From: DASXMT01 sp035569695
GTDB lineage: Bacteria > Actinomycetota > Acidimicrobiia > Acidimicrobiales > RAAP-2
NCBI GenBank assembly: GCA_035569695.1
Contig: DATMMO010000468.1
Span: forward strand, 1-23,202
Length of the DNA: 23,202 nucleotides
Direction: 5' to 3'
Part shown: positions 14,383 through 22,146 of the stretch, piece by piece
How positions within the stretch are numbered: the stretch's first letter is position 1
How the letters are laid out: every line of letters begins with the position of its first letter
Position numbers and translations under genes: made by a program
Notes under the pieces: model-generated
Database searches by the model: none
What the model was told of the DNA's origin: nothing
Seen by the model: the letters and a program-made list of their open reading frames with translations, nothing else

Positions 14383-15444
14383 CTACGGGTGGAACAGCGG
14401 GGTCATGGGCCGCACACCATCGGTCGTGTCACACGAGTTCATGATGCAGGGGAGTCCGAAGGCGTCTTCGTAGCTCCGCAGCAGTGAGTAATGGTTGTAG
14501 GCCGTGTTGTCCGTGATCGGGTAGCCCGACTTGTTGGTGATCACGATGGTGGCGACCTTGCCGCCGCCCGGGTCGGCGCCACAACAACCGGTCCCCTGCT
14601 GTCCCGCATCGGCGGAGTCATCCTCGTCCCAAGTGATCACGATGGCATTGCGGCCCTGCTGCCAGGACTTCGATGCCGTGATCATGTTCACCGTGTTGCC
14701 CACGTAGGTGTCGCCTGCGGCGATCAGCCCGTTGAGGCTCTGGCAGCCGCCGGTGCCGTGCATGTCGTTGCACTGGTTGGGCACGATGAGGCTGAAGTTC
14801 GGGAGATGGCCAGCCGCCAGGTCAGTCGGGAGCTGGGTGTCGGGAACCATGTCGGACAGCGCGCCCTGGGTGCTGGTGAAGTTCAAGAACGGGTTGTGCT
14901 TGGACGCGTACAGCGCGACGCCGTTACTGGGGTACTTGAAGGTGTAGGGCCCATTCGCGTTCGGACCGGTGGCGATAAGTCCGGTAGCCGGTACAGGGGG
15001 AAGGCTCTGGAAGTAGCCCTTCCAGGTCATCCCGGCGGCGGTCAACTGCTCTGCCAGGTTCGGGGCCGCGACCGTGTGGTCAACCGTGGTCCCGGCACAG
15101 TTCGGATCCGTGGTGGCAAGGGAGGGCGTGCAGTAGAACTGGTTGTCGTCCTGAATCCCGAAGTAGCTGCCAGAGACGTTGGCCACGTAGTTCGGCTCAC
15201 TCGGATGGGTTATGGCGAAATAGTTGGTGGCTAGCCCATACCGGTTTGCCAGGGCATTGATCTGGGGAGCGTTGGGGTTCCCGATGATCGTGCCGAAGTT
15301 CTGGTTTTCCATGATGATCTCGACGATGTGCTGGTAGTGAGGAATGGCCGAGTTGGCGTTGGCGGCCACGCTCACACCCGGCGTTGCTACCCACGCCACA
15401 GCACCGAGGACCATCGCTCCGATAACCGCTTTCAGTTTGCTCAT
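14383..15444 (-). CDS. Secreted phosphoesterase (PF04185-like, acid phosphatase/phospholipase C superfamily)
   Basis: The protein has 353 residues. ATG 15444 is chosen for GGGAGG 9 bases upstream and because it begins a good Sec signal peptide (MSKLKAVIGAMVLGAVAWVA, cut probably after ...SVAANA near residue 30). Metal- and substrate-binding motifs of the alkaline-phosphatase superfamily are present: IIMENQNF with Glu46-Asn47, THPSEPNYVANVSG with the likely nucleophile Ser82, WDEDD (272-276) and YNHYSLLRSYEDAFGL with His318. Paired cysteines (105/116, 225/234, 287/288, 333/338) fit an exported, disulfide-bonded enzyme. It hydrolyses phosphomonoesters or phospholipid head groups outside the cell. 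It follows the larger phosphatase-like gene by 50 bases on the same strand, probably in one operon. Confidence 0.9.
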   Translation of the reverse strand: MSKLKAVIGAMVLGAVAWVATPGVSVAANANSAIPHYQHIVEIIMENQNFGTIIGNPNAPQINALANRYGLATNYFAITHPSEPNYVANVSGSYFGIQDDNQFYCTPSLATTDPNCAGTTVDHTVAAPNLAEQLTAAGMTWKGYFQSLPPVPATGLIATGPNANGPYTFKYPSNGVALYASKHNPFLNFTSTQGALSDMVPDTQLPTDLAAGHLPNFSLIVPNQCNDMHGTGGCQSLNGLIAAGDTYVGNTVNMITASKSWQQGRNAIVITWDEDDSADAGQQGTGCCGADPGGGKVATIVITNKSGYPITDNTAYNHYSLLRSYEDAFGLPCIMNSCDTTDGVRPMTPLFHP

Positions 15445-15494
15445 CTCTTGTAGCCTCCCTTTCAGTAGGAACCGTGGGTAAGTCGTTGCGCCCC

Positions 15495-17924
15495 TCAATT
15501 GCCACCGGCAAGGTCGCTTCCCAACTCCGTTGCCTGTCTGATGATCGCCTCACAGGATCGGGTCTGACCGTGAGGATCCCTGATGCTCCTGCCCCCGAAG
15601 GCCGCCGCTTCCAGTTCATCTTTGATCTGCTGGGCCAACTGGTCACGTTGCTGGTCAAGCTGGGTGAGCTTGGCGACGGTGCCGGTGTAGGTGGTGTCAC
15701 CCCCGCTTGTGGATTCGATGGCCGAAGTGTCGGCTTCGAGTGTCGCAGTCCCGAACTGTCCGACACTCGAGTCAAGCTGTTTGTAGCACGCTCCGAGCGC
15801 CTCGACTTGGGGCGAGTGCAACTCTCCGTGGGGGTTGGTCAGCATTTCAGTGATGACTCTGCCGTCATGCTCGTAGTCGTCGTTGAGCCCGGTGAGGTAC
15901 ATGAGGGTCGGGCGCACATCGGTCTCATCGGTCCAGGTGCCCGTCGTCCCCTCGCCGGGAATAGTGCCCTGACCACTGTTGGGCCCGGCTGAGTTCGGAC
16001 CCTGGGAGGGTCCGGATCCGTCCAGCCCGGTAGGGGCCACGCCGGGACCGGCGAACCCGAGCCAGTTGGTGTCTATCTCGGGGGCGTAGTCACCGTGGTC
16101 CCAGGCAAAGCCACGGTTCATGTTCACGCACGAGCCCGAACACGAAGGGCCCCCGTTGTAGAGGTAGTAGTCGGGCTTGGCGAAGAGGCTGAAGGTTGGC
16201 GTGCGGGCGGGGTCGGCGTTCACCATGTGAAGGATCGCCTCCTCGGCCGGGTCGGCCAGATAGTTGGTGATCGGTTCAGTGCCGTTTCCCGAGTAGGGGT
16301 TGCTGGCGGTCAGGCCGCCCACATCTCGTTCCAGGTTTCGCACCGTGGATGACGACGCCGCCGGATTGCCGGTCACATAGACCTCGGGAGCGGTGTCGTT
16401 TTCGAGTGAAAACGGGGTCGTGTTTCCCTTCTCAGTGGCGAGCAGCCCGGTTAGGTTGGCGTTCAACTCACCAAAGGTTCCCGAAGGGTAGGTGCAGGCC
16501 ACGTCCGGGGTCACGGTCAGCCCGCTCGCCTTGGCCCCGTCACAGCCAGCCGGCGTCGGTTGGAGGGCTCGACCAACGTTGGCCCCGGCTTGGTGGTCGC
16601 CCTCGTCGGAACCGAAGATGAACTCGGAGTTCGCCGGAGTGATGCCCTCGGATGCGAGGCGCTGGAAGAACGCCGCGAATGCGGTGTCGTAGTACTGCGC
16701 TTGGGCGACGTAACACGGATCCCCGCTCCCGAGCGCACTCGGCGCCCCGGCGCACTGCGAAACCCCCGGGATGTGCTCATTGCCATGAATGTCCGAGATG
16801 TAGCCGTAGGTGACCGGCACGCCGGACTCCTGCAGGTCGGCCATGTAGGCCAAGGTCTGGCTGGCGTTGATGCTCCCGAATCCCGGGAACCCCGGGTGGT
16901 TGGTGAGGAAGGCGCCGTTGATCTGGTTGCCGTTCAGGTCCACCAAATTGCCTTGGGCATTCGTCACTTCGTTGCCGTTATGGGTGACGTTTGGGTTCCC
17001 TGCGCCGAGTTGGGGGGCAACGTAGCGATGCCCGAACAACGCGTCGAAGCCGGCGTAGCCACCGGGCTCAGTGGGAAGCAGGTCGGCCACTTGAGTGCTC
17101 GACGGAGTGCCCTGGCCGTATTTGGTGGCCGACGCCGAGGCGCAGAAGGGGCTGGCGGCAGCGCAATGCACCCCCAGGCCCACATAGTCTGCGGTCTCGG
17201 CATCCTTAAAGGAGTTCGGATCGGCGTTGAGCTGGGCGTTCTCGGCTGAGGAGGCGCCGAAGACCTTGGGGATGTCGACGCCGGTGTTCTCGAGCACGGT
17301 GTTGGCCGTGCCCACCTCGCCAACGTCGCACCCGGCTCGGGTGAACGGGGCCCACGGAGCGGGCGTCTCAGTGGTTGGAGGGGGCGCGGGGTTGGCAGTG
17401 GCCGGGGGAGCGGGCGCATAGACCATCGAGGGGTTGGCATCATGACCGGGATTCGGCGAGCTGGCGGTGTTGAAGACGGGATCGGTCCAGTAGGCGAACG
17501 AACCTGCCGGGTCGGTGGTTCCATCGGCGTTGTAGGCCTGATAGGAGTTGCTGACAGGCATGCCTTGACGGTCGCCGTAGAGGCCGGTGTAGGTCGTGAG
17601 CGAGTCGTTGGCCGTGTGAGCGATAAGCGGGGTGTGATTGTTGGAGAGCAGTGAGCCGTTCTGTTCCATGAACTGCAGCAGGTGGGGCATCAGCTCGAGG
17701 TCAGAGGGCACATTGGGGTTGTCGCGGAAGAAGTGCACGTTGTCGAACGTGATCTCGACGACGTGCTTGACGCCATTGCCCAATCCACAGGCCGCGGGAG
17801 TTGGTGCAGACGGCGGATTGACGGCCCCTCCGGTGGTAGCTGAACCACTCACGAAGAGTGACAGCGTGCCCACGCCTGCGACGCACGCTCCCAGCATCCG
17901 TATCGTCCTCTTTGACCGGTGCAT
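15495..17924 (-). CDS. Large secreted alkaline-phosphatase-superfamily protein with C-terminal coiled coil
   Basis: The protein has 809 residues. ATG 17924 is chosen because AAGGAGG lies 6 bases upstream; a TTG at 17942 would overlap that site. Residues 1-35 form a signal peptide (basic start, hydrophobic ACVAGVGTLSLFVSG). Superfamily-like motifs are VVEITFDN (Asp61-Asn62), HTANDSLTTYTGLYGDRQG (103-121, probable Thr nucleophile), FGSDEGDHQAG, AWDHGDYAPEIDTNWLGFAGPGV and DVRPTLMYLTGL..DYEHDGRVI, the last like sulfatase/phosphodiesterase C termini. A Pro/Thr-rich stretch lies near 180-200. The last 70 residues include a predicted coiled coil (KLTQLDQQRDQLAQQIKDEL). The specific reaction is unknown; phosphatase, phosphodiesterase or sulfatase are all possible. 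It is the first gene of a two-gene operon. Confidence 0.85.
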   Translation of the reverse strand: MHRSKRTIRMLGACVAGVGTLSLFVSGSATTGGAVNPPSAPTPAACGLGNGVKHVVEITFDNVHFFRDNPNVPSDLELMPHLLQFMEQNGSLLSNNHTPLIAHTANDSLTTYTGLYGDRQGMPVSNSYQAYNADGTTDPAGSFAYWTDPVFNTASSPNPGHDANPSMVYAPAPPATANPAPPPTTETPAPWAPFTRAGCDVGEVGTANTVLENTGVDIPKVFGASSAENAQLNADPNSFKDAETADYVGLGVHCAAASPFCASASATKYGQGTPSSTQVADLLPTEPGGYAGFDALFGHRYVAPQLGAGNPNVTHNGNEVTNAQGNLVDLNGNQINGAFLTNHPGFPGFGSINASQTLAYMADLQESGVPVTYGYISDIHGNEHIPGVSQCAGAPSALGSGDPCYVAQAQYYDTAFAAFFQRLASEGITPANSEFIFGSDEGDHQAGANVGRALQPTPAGCDGAKASGLTVTPDVACTYPSGTFGELNANLTGLLATEKGNTTPFSLENDTAPEVYVTGNPAASSSTVRNLERDVGGLTASNPYSGNGTEPITNYLADPAEEAILHMVNADPARTPTFSLFAKPDYYLYNGGPSCSGSCVNMNRGFAWDHGDYAPEIDTNWLGFAGPGVAPTGLDGSGPSQGPNSAGPNSGQGTIPGEGTTGTWTDETDVRPTLMYLTGLNDDYEHDGRVITEMLTNPHGELHSPQVEALGACYKQLDSSVGQFGTATLEADTSAIESTSGGDTTYTGTVAKLTQLDQQRDQLAQQIKDELEAAAFGGRSIRDPHGQTRSCEAIIRQATELGSDLAGGN

Positions 17925-18030
17925 CAAGATCCTCCTTGACAACTAGATGAAGCGACTTTCGTTGCCCTTACTCCTCATGCAGCCGACTGCGAACGGGCAC
18001 GTACCCAGTGAGCACCTGCGCCTTGACTCG

Positions 18031-18051
18031 CCCGCCACCGGAGGGGGCGGG
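18031..18051. repeat. GC-rich inverted repeat upstream of the phosphatase operon
   Basis: CCCGCC (18031-18036) and GGCGGG (18046-18051) pair around nine bases. It may be a leader structure or the end of an untranslated transcript. Confidence 0.3.
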
Positions 18052-18346
18052 AGGTCCGGGCGGTTACTGCGGTTCAACGGCCGGAAGCCAGTGACGCCGA
18101 CGACCAGGCCGAGACCAGCGGTGGGGGCGAGACAGCGTCGGGGTGATGCGCCAGAAGGACCAGATCCCTGACAATGGGTCTCCTTTGCACAACTCACGCG
18201 AGTCATGGATCGGGGTGGTCAGTGTCCGCTTCGTGATTTCAACGAGGTTCGTCCTTGGTCGATAGGGCTGGACCCCAGACAGTATGGCGACGCCAAATGA
18301 ACTTCGGTTGAGCGGAGCGCGACCGATCTGTTAAATGTTGGTGTCG

Positions 18347-18388
18347 TCGCTCGGTGCAGTCGAATCATCGCTCAGTGCAGTCGAGTCA
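18347..18388. repeat. Two 21-base tandem direct repeats
   Basis: The units at 18347-18367 and 18368-18388 are adjacent and differ at only two positions (TCGCTC-G/A-GTGCAGTCGA-A/G-TCA). They lie about 130 bases before the SnoaL-like gene and may bind a regulator as tandem sites. Confidence 0.75.
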
Positions 18389-18420
18389 TGTACATGCCTC
18401 ACTTGCCTATCCCACAGTCC

Positions 18421-18449
18421 TTGTTGGGGGGACAGTTACCTCTTAGAAG
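18421..18449 (+). promoter_or_regulatory. Candidate promoter of the SnoaL-like gene
   Basis: TTGTTG (18421-18426), a 17-base spacer and TAGAAG (18444-18449) resemble -35/-10 boxes. The leader would be about 62 bases. The -10 box lies inside a 9-base tandem repeat. Confidence 0.35.
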
Positions 18450-18460
18450 AATTAGAAGAA
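18443..18460. repeat. Perfect 9-base tandem repeat (TTAGAAGAA twice)
   Basis: TTAGAAGAA occurs at 18443-18451 and again at 18452-18460 with no gap. It is AT-rich in a GC-rich context and covers the candidate -10 region of the SnoaL-like gene. Confidence 0.7.
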
Positions 18461-18518
18461 CACTGATGACCCAATCGAGTTGAAGGCGCCAGACTGTCAA
18501 GGAGGAAGGAGCTGCCCC

Positions 18519-18995
18519 ATGGCATCACACCCGACACTGTCACCACTGGAAGCCGCGGACCGGTTGGCAATCCGCGAGTTGTTCGACGCGTATGCCCACT
18601 GCGCCGATACTCGCGACGCCGACGGACAAAAGATGCTGTTCACGCCCAACACCCGCTTTGCGGTGCACATGGACGGCCCGGACAGCGATCCGACCTACGT
18701 GCTCGACGGTCGAGAGGCTCTTTCGCCGGTCTTCGATGACCTGAACCGATACGACGCCACGATGCACTTCAACGGCCAAAGCACCGTCACTATCGACGGG
18801 AACCAAGCAACCGGAGACAGCTACACCATTGCCCACCACATGTATACCGACGACGGCAATCGCATGATGATGGTCGCGTGGCTGCGCTACCTCGACCTGT
18901 TCACAAAGGTGGACCAGACTTGGTATATCGCGGAACGCCACATCATCCTCGAGTGGAGCGAGACGCGATCGTTGGGCCCTCCGACGGCGGGGTGA
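18519..18995 (+). CDS. SnoaL-like (NTF2-fold) protein
   Basis: The protein has 158 residues; AAGGAG (18506-18511) lies 7 bases upstream of ATG 18519. The sequence has the SnoaL_4-type pattern: an N-terminal helix DRLAIRELFDAYAHCADTRDADG, LFTPNTRFAVHMDG, then strands with HFNGQSTVTIDGNQATGDSYTIAHH and a final strand WYIAERHIILEW. The cone-shaped NTF2 fold binds small hydrophobic ligands; members are cyclases, dehydratases, isomerases or plain binding proteins. Acidic and His residues in the pocket (Asp30, Asp33, His82 and His105 region) could be catalytic, but no reaction can be assigned. It converges on the RibD_C gene. Confidence 0.88.
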   Translation: MASHPTLSPLEAADRLAIRELFDAYAHCADTRDADGQKMLFTPNTRFAVHMDGPDSDPTYVLDGREALSPVFDDLNRYDATMHFNGQSTVTIDGNQATGDSYTIAHHMYTDDGNRMMMVAWLRYLDLFTKVDQTWYIAERHIILEWSETRSLGPPTAG

Positions 18996-19022
18996 AGCCG
19001 AGCACCGTCGGTAGGCCCGAGA

Positions 19023-19055
19023 AAGGCCTCAATAACCCTTGGTCATGCAGGCCTT
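19023..19055. terminator. Possible terminator between convergent genes
   Basis: AAGGCCT (19023-19029) and AGGCCTT (19049-19055) are complementary over seven bases around a 19-base loop, in the 70-base gap between convergent genes. The arm is itself nearly palindromic, so the support is limited. Confidence 0.35.
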
Positions 19056-19065
19056 CACTATCGAG

Positions 19066-19665
19066 TCAGCGGCGGACTCGGTAACGGATGTGTGTGGCCT
19101 CTGGAGTGTCGATCACGCGAGCGATCTCCAGCTCGATTCGTGCCGGCAACACCTCGAACAGTCGGCGACCGCCCCCGAACAGCACCGGAACTTGGTGAAT
19201 CTGCAACTCATCGAGCACACCGGCGTCGAGCGCTGACTGCGCGGTATACCCACCATGGACCAGCACATTTCGCTCCCCTGCCGCGGCCTTCGCCTGAGCC
19301 ATCGCGCTGGCGATGCCACCTGTCACATACGTCACCAATGGGTATTTCGCTGCTGCCGGACCCGGAGGGCGATGACTGGGCACGAAGATCGGGACGCCGT
19401 CGTGGTGATCGCCGCCCCAGTGATCGACCTGCTCCACGGTATAGCGACCGGAAAGAACGGCGCCGGTCATCTTGATTTCGTCCAGGAACTGTTTGCCGAT
19501 CCCGGACGGGTCAATGGTCTCGGCGTTCGGCCCAACGTCCGAACCAAACCCATACCACTCATGCAGCCGCATGAAGTTGTCGCCACCGGGATTATCCGGT
19601 CCATCGTTCGGACCAGCGATGTATCCGTCAAGTGACATAGACATGTAAAGCACTGATGCTGACAC
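19066..19665 (-). CDS. RibD C-terminal/dihydrofolate-reductase-like protein
   Basis: The protein has 199 residues from GTG 19665, with GAGGAGG 5 bases upstream. It has the RibD_C pattern: MSMSLDGYIAGPNDGPDNP at the N terminus, a middle VLSGRYTVEQVDHWGG, then NVLVHGGYTAQSALDAGVLDELQIHQVPVLFGGGRRLF, here cited by residues about 130-168, with the NADPH-binding GG and the conserved LDEL. Stand-alone members of this family are NADPH-dependent reductases of unknown substrate, only distantly related to folate or riboflavin enzymes. A possible frameshifted small gene lies directly upstream on the same strand. Confidence 0.9.
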   Translation of the reverse strand: MSASVLYMSMSLDGYIAGPNDGPDNPGGDNFMRLHEWYGFGSDVGPNAETIDPSGIGKQFLDEIKMTGAVLSGRYTVEQVDHWGGDHHDGVPIFVPSHRPPGPAAAKYPLVTYVTGGIASAMAQAKAAAGERNVLVHGGYTAQSALDAGVLDELQIHQVPVLFGGGRRLFEVLPARIELEIARVIDTPEATHIRYRVRR

Positions 19666-19683
19666 TTCGACCTCCTCGTGGTC

Positions 19684-19855
19684 TCACAACTGCTCGATGA
19701 TGAGACGGCATGGCACCCCGAAACTCACCGGCGTCGCAATCGGCGTCACTCCGCTCCGTCGTGATCGTCCTGGTCCGCTCGATGAGCCGGAATTGTTCGG
19801 CCTCCCGCCCCAGCAACTGCGGCGAGAAGATGGTCAACCGCGCCTTCACCACGTA
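19684..19855 (-). pseudogene. Possible small frameshifted gene upstream of the RibD_C gene
   Basis: On the minus strand a frame from GTG 19855 or 19852 has strongly G/C-ending codons for about 34 residues (VKARLTIFSPQLLGREAEQF onward). After about 19750 the same bias continues in the +1 frame (VTPIATPVSFGVPCRLIIEQL, stop 19684-19686). Joining them needs one skipped base and would give about 57 residues, ending 19 bases before the RibD_C start. I do not recognise the product. It may be a decayed gene, a sequencing error or chance. Confidence 0.25.
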
Positions 19856-19856
19856 T

Positions 19857-19887
19857 CCGTCAGCGTGACCCGGTCAGTGCCTGACGG
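19857..19887. terminator. Hairpin terminator of the second DHA2 exporter gene
   Basis: CCGTCAG (19857-19863) pairs with CTGACGG (19881-19887), and TGACC (19866-19870) with GGTCA (19872-19876) inside. It lies 56 bases past the exporter stop on the minus strand. No T-run is present. Confidence 0.5.
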
Positions 19888-19943
19888 GGAACTCCAGCTT
19901 CTTGAAATGACGCCGCACACCGGTGTTCATGAAGTCGCGGCAA

Positions 19944-21509
19944 TCAAGGCCGGGCGTACTCGAGCTGCTCGGTGCTTGGGATAGCGAACTCGAGTTCTTC
20001 ACCCCGTTCAATCTCTCCCTCGCGGACCAGCCACAGCGCAAGCACCGCCCCGACGAGTGCCACCACGCCTCCAATGATGAGGATCGTGTTGAGGCCGTTG
20101 AGGAACCCCTGGTGGGTTGCGGCGACGACCGCCGGACGGGCACGAGAAGGAATCGCGTGCGTTGCCGCAGCAAACCCACCGCCGGAGAACGCTTCGATGA
20201 GCTGGCGAGGGTGCCCGCCGGTTCCGGCGGGCGTGCCGCCCAGGAGCGTTCCCACCGTGCTCGTACCGCGTGCCAGGAAGATCGCACCCCACACGGCCGT
20301 GCCCAAGGCCACCCCCACCTGGCGGAAGGTGTCGTTGACGCCGGCTGCCATGCCACTTCGCTCCTTGGGCACGACGCTCAGCGCCACGTCGGCGATCACG
20401 GGGTTGAGGATACCGATGGCGAGGCCGGCGCTGATGAAACCGGGCAGCAGCGCCGTCCAGCTCGAACTTTGATCGAGACCCGACATCAAGAGCAGGCCGG
20501 CGCCCGTCCCCGCCAGACCGATTGCCATCAGGACGCGGGCGTGGACACGACCGAGCAAAGCGCCTGCGACCGGCGCGGCGATGAACGCACCAATTGTGAT
20601 CGGGAGATACCGAAGCCCCGCCTGCAGGGGCGAATAGTGGAGGTAGTCCTGCAGATACAGAGTCAGATAGAGGAACAGCGAGAACAGCGAGACGGACACC
20701 GCAAAGGCGGCGAGCTGGACCCCCGTGAACGCTCGCCGGCGGAAGAGAGCCAGCGGCAGCATCGGCTCGGTCACGGCTCGTTCGACCACGATGAACAATC
20801 CCAGGAGCGCTACCGCACCGGCAAGCTCCCCAACAATCAGCGAGCTTGTCCATCCGTCGTCATTTCCACGCACCAGTGCGAGAACGAGAAGGAAGAGCCC
20901 GCTGCTCAGTGTCACCAGTCCAAGCAAGTCGATCCGCCGCGCCTTGGGGTCACGGGTCTCCCGAACCTTCAGGAAGGTCACCGCGAGAGCGGCGACTCCC
21001 ACGGGCACGTTGATGAAGAACACCCACCGCCATCCCAAGCTGTCGGTCAGTGCCCCGCCGACGAGTGGGCCAACAGCAACGGACATCCCGATCGTCGCGC
21101 CGTAGACGCCCATCGCAGTCCCGCGCTCGCGCCCGGCCGGGAACTCCTGGGCCACGAGGGCGAGCGACACGGCAAACATCGCCGCACCGCCGACCCCCTG
21201 GAAAGCCCGGGAGACGTTCAGGAAGACGGCATCCGGCGCCAGCCCAGCCGCCAAGGAGGAGGCCGTGAACACGACGAGACCGGCGGCGAACAACGCCCGG
21301 CGCCCGAGCCGGTCGGCCAGCGACCCCGCGGTCAGGACGATGGCGGCGAGAGCAAGCGTGTAGGCGTCGATCACCCACTGGAGGTCGTTGAAGCTCGCAT
21401 GCAGGTCCCGGGCGATCGACGGCAGCGCCGTATTCACCACGGTGATATCGAGCAACAGCATGAACGTCGCCCCGCTCACAACGATGAGGGTCCACCACTT
21501 GCGCTCCAT
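19944..21509 (-). CDS. DHA2-family MFS drug exporter
   Basis: The protein has 521 residues; GAGGAGG lies 4 bases upstream of ATG 21509. About 14 hydrophobic segments are present. Helix 1 holds LLLDITVVNTALPSIARDL with the family D-x-T-V-V-N, motif A is GSLADRLGRRALFAAG near 62-77, and motif C is YGATIGMSVAVGPLVGG near 138-154. The C terminus (REGEIERGEELEFAIPSTEQ onward) is acidic. It pumps drugs or metabolites out by proton antiport. It is divergent from a MarR gene across 89 bases, the standard layout of a ligand-induced resistance pump. It is only distantly similar to the exporter at 8502-10073, so the two are not recent duplicates. Confidence 0.94.
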   Translation of the reverse strand: MERKWWTLIVVSGATFMLLLDITVVNTALPSIARDLHASFNDLQWVIDAYTLALAAIVLTAGSLADRLGRRALFAAGLVVFTASSLAAGLAPDAVFLNVSRAFQGVGGAAMFAVSLALVAQEFPAGRERGTAMGVYGATIGMSVAVGPLVGGALTDSLGWRWVFFINVPVGVAALAVTFLKVRETRDPKARRIDLLGLVTLSSGLFLLVLALVRGNDDGWTSSLIVGELAGAVALLGLFIVVERAVTEPMLPLALFRRRAFTGVQLAAFAVSVSLFSLFLYLTLYLQDYLHYSPLQAGLRYLPITIGAFIAAPVAGALLGRVHARVLMAIGLAGTGAGLLLMSGLDQSSSWTALLPGFISAGLAIGILNPVIADVALSVVPKERSGMAAGVNDTFRQVGVALGTAVWGAIFLARGTSTVGTLLGGTPAGTGGHPRQLIEAFSGGGFAAATHAIPSRARPAVVAATHQGFLNGLNTILIIGGVVALVGAVLALWLVREGEIERGEELEFAIPSTEQLEYARP

Positions 21510-21533
21510 CTTGCCTCCTCATGCGTTATTCTG

Positions 21534-21595
21534 GTCAGGGGACGTTACAAGGTTCCCTGATTACTTGGTATGGTGACCTTATCAGTTCCCCTGAC
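21534..21595. promoter_or_regulatory. Candidate MarR operators between exporter and regulator
   Basis: GTCAGGGGA (21534-21542) and TCCCCTGAC (21587-21595) are perfect inverted copies; TTCCCTGA (21553-21560) is a further near copy. They fill the 89-base space between the divergent exporter and MarR genes, where both promoters must lie. Confidence 0.5.
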
Positions 21596-21598
21596 GAT

Positions 21599-22114
21599 AT
21601 GCAATCTAACTTTCAAGCCCTCTCCCGACCACCGATGATCCGGCTTCTCAAAGTGGCTTCCGACCTCTTTGTCGAAGAGCTTGCTCAGAAGTTCGCCACC
21701 GTCGGGTTGGGCGATATCCGGCCAGGGCACGGCTGCGTTTTCGGCAACATCGATCCCGAGAACGGGTCCCGGCTCACCGAGCTGGCCGAACTGGCCAACA
21801 TGACAAAACAGTCGGTTGGGGAGGTCACAAGCGACCTCGAACAACTCGGTTATCTCGAGCGAGTCGCGGACCCCGACGACGGTCGCGCCAAAATCATCCG
21901 TCTCACCGCCCAAGGCCACCACGCTCATCGGATCGGGCGTCAACTGATCGACGAGCTCGAGCAGGAGTGGGGCGAGCGGTACGGCGAGGAACGCATCGTC
22001 GCCCTTCGTGACGCCCTCGAAGGGGTCACGGCGCAACCGCTCTACAACTCAACAGGTCTGCGGTCAGCGTCGACATCGGAGACGGCCACTCACGGTGCTC
22101 AACGGCGCCCGTAA
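21599..22114 (+). CDS. MarR-family transcriptional regulator (divergent from the second exporter)
   Basis: The protein has 171 residues from ATG 21599. An ATG at 21521 would place the start before the operators and has no ribosome binding site; at 21599 there is none either, so the mRNA may be leaderless or weakly translated. The winged helix covers about 50-115: GSRLTELAELANMTKQSVGEVTSDLEQLGYLERVADPDDGRAKIIRLTAQG, cited here as residues 57-107, with the D-x-x-D-G-R-A wing. Dimerisation helices flank it. It most likely represses the exporter and itself. The last 20 residues are disordered and rich in Ser, Thr and Ala. Confidence 0.92.
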   Translation: MQSNFQALSRPPMIRLLKVASDLFVEELAQKFATVGLGDIRPGHGCVFGNIDPENGSRLTELAELANMTKQSVGEVTSDLEQLGYLERVADPDDGRAKIIRLTAQGHHAHRIGRQLIDELEQEWGERYGEERIVALRDALEGVTAQPLYNSTGLRSASTSETATHGAQRRP

Positions 22115-22146
22115 ACCGCTCGAACTTCTCGCGCCCCTGTAGAGGG

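Larger units (their letters stand above)
17925..18518. other. 594-base non-coding stretch with short tandem repeats
   Basis: This stretch separates two divergent genes. I see no convincing gene: the 87-codon minus frame at 17943-18206 has no ribosome binding site at its start. It contains a CCCGCC/GGCGGG hairpin (18031-18051), two 21-base tandem repeats (18347-18388), the palindrome CATGTACATG (18387-18396) and a 9-base tandem repeat (18443-18460). A clear promoter for the phosphatase operon was not found. Confidence 0.6.

Noticed and set aside
18061..18085. GGTTACTGC-GGTTCAACG as a possible Pho box before the phosphatase operon
   Set aside because: The repeat spacing is 9 rather than 11 bases and only two weak units exist, so it does not support PhoP control.
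17947..18171. 74-codon plus-strand frame
   Set aside because: No ribosome binding site, arginine- and proline-rich composition of a non-coding GC-rich frame, and no recognisable family.
17943..18206. 87-codon minus-strand frame with a hydrophobic segment, and an AAAGGAG plus TTG start near 18175 in another frame
   Set aside because: The ATG has no ribosome binding site, and the TTG frame is short and loses codon bias. No frame gives a consistent protein.
19923..21560. 545-codon plus-strand frame
   Set aside because: Antisense shadow of the DHA2 exporter; very rich in Arg, Gln, Glu and His, with no family resemblance.
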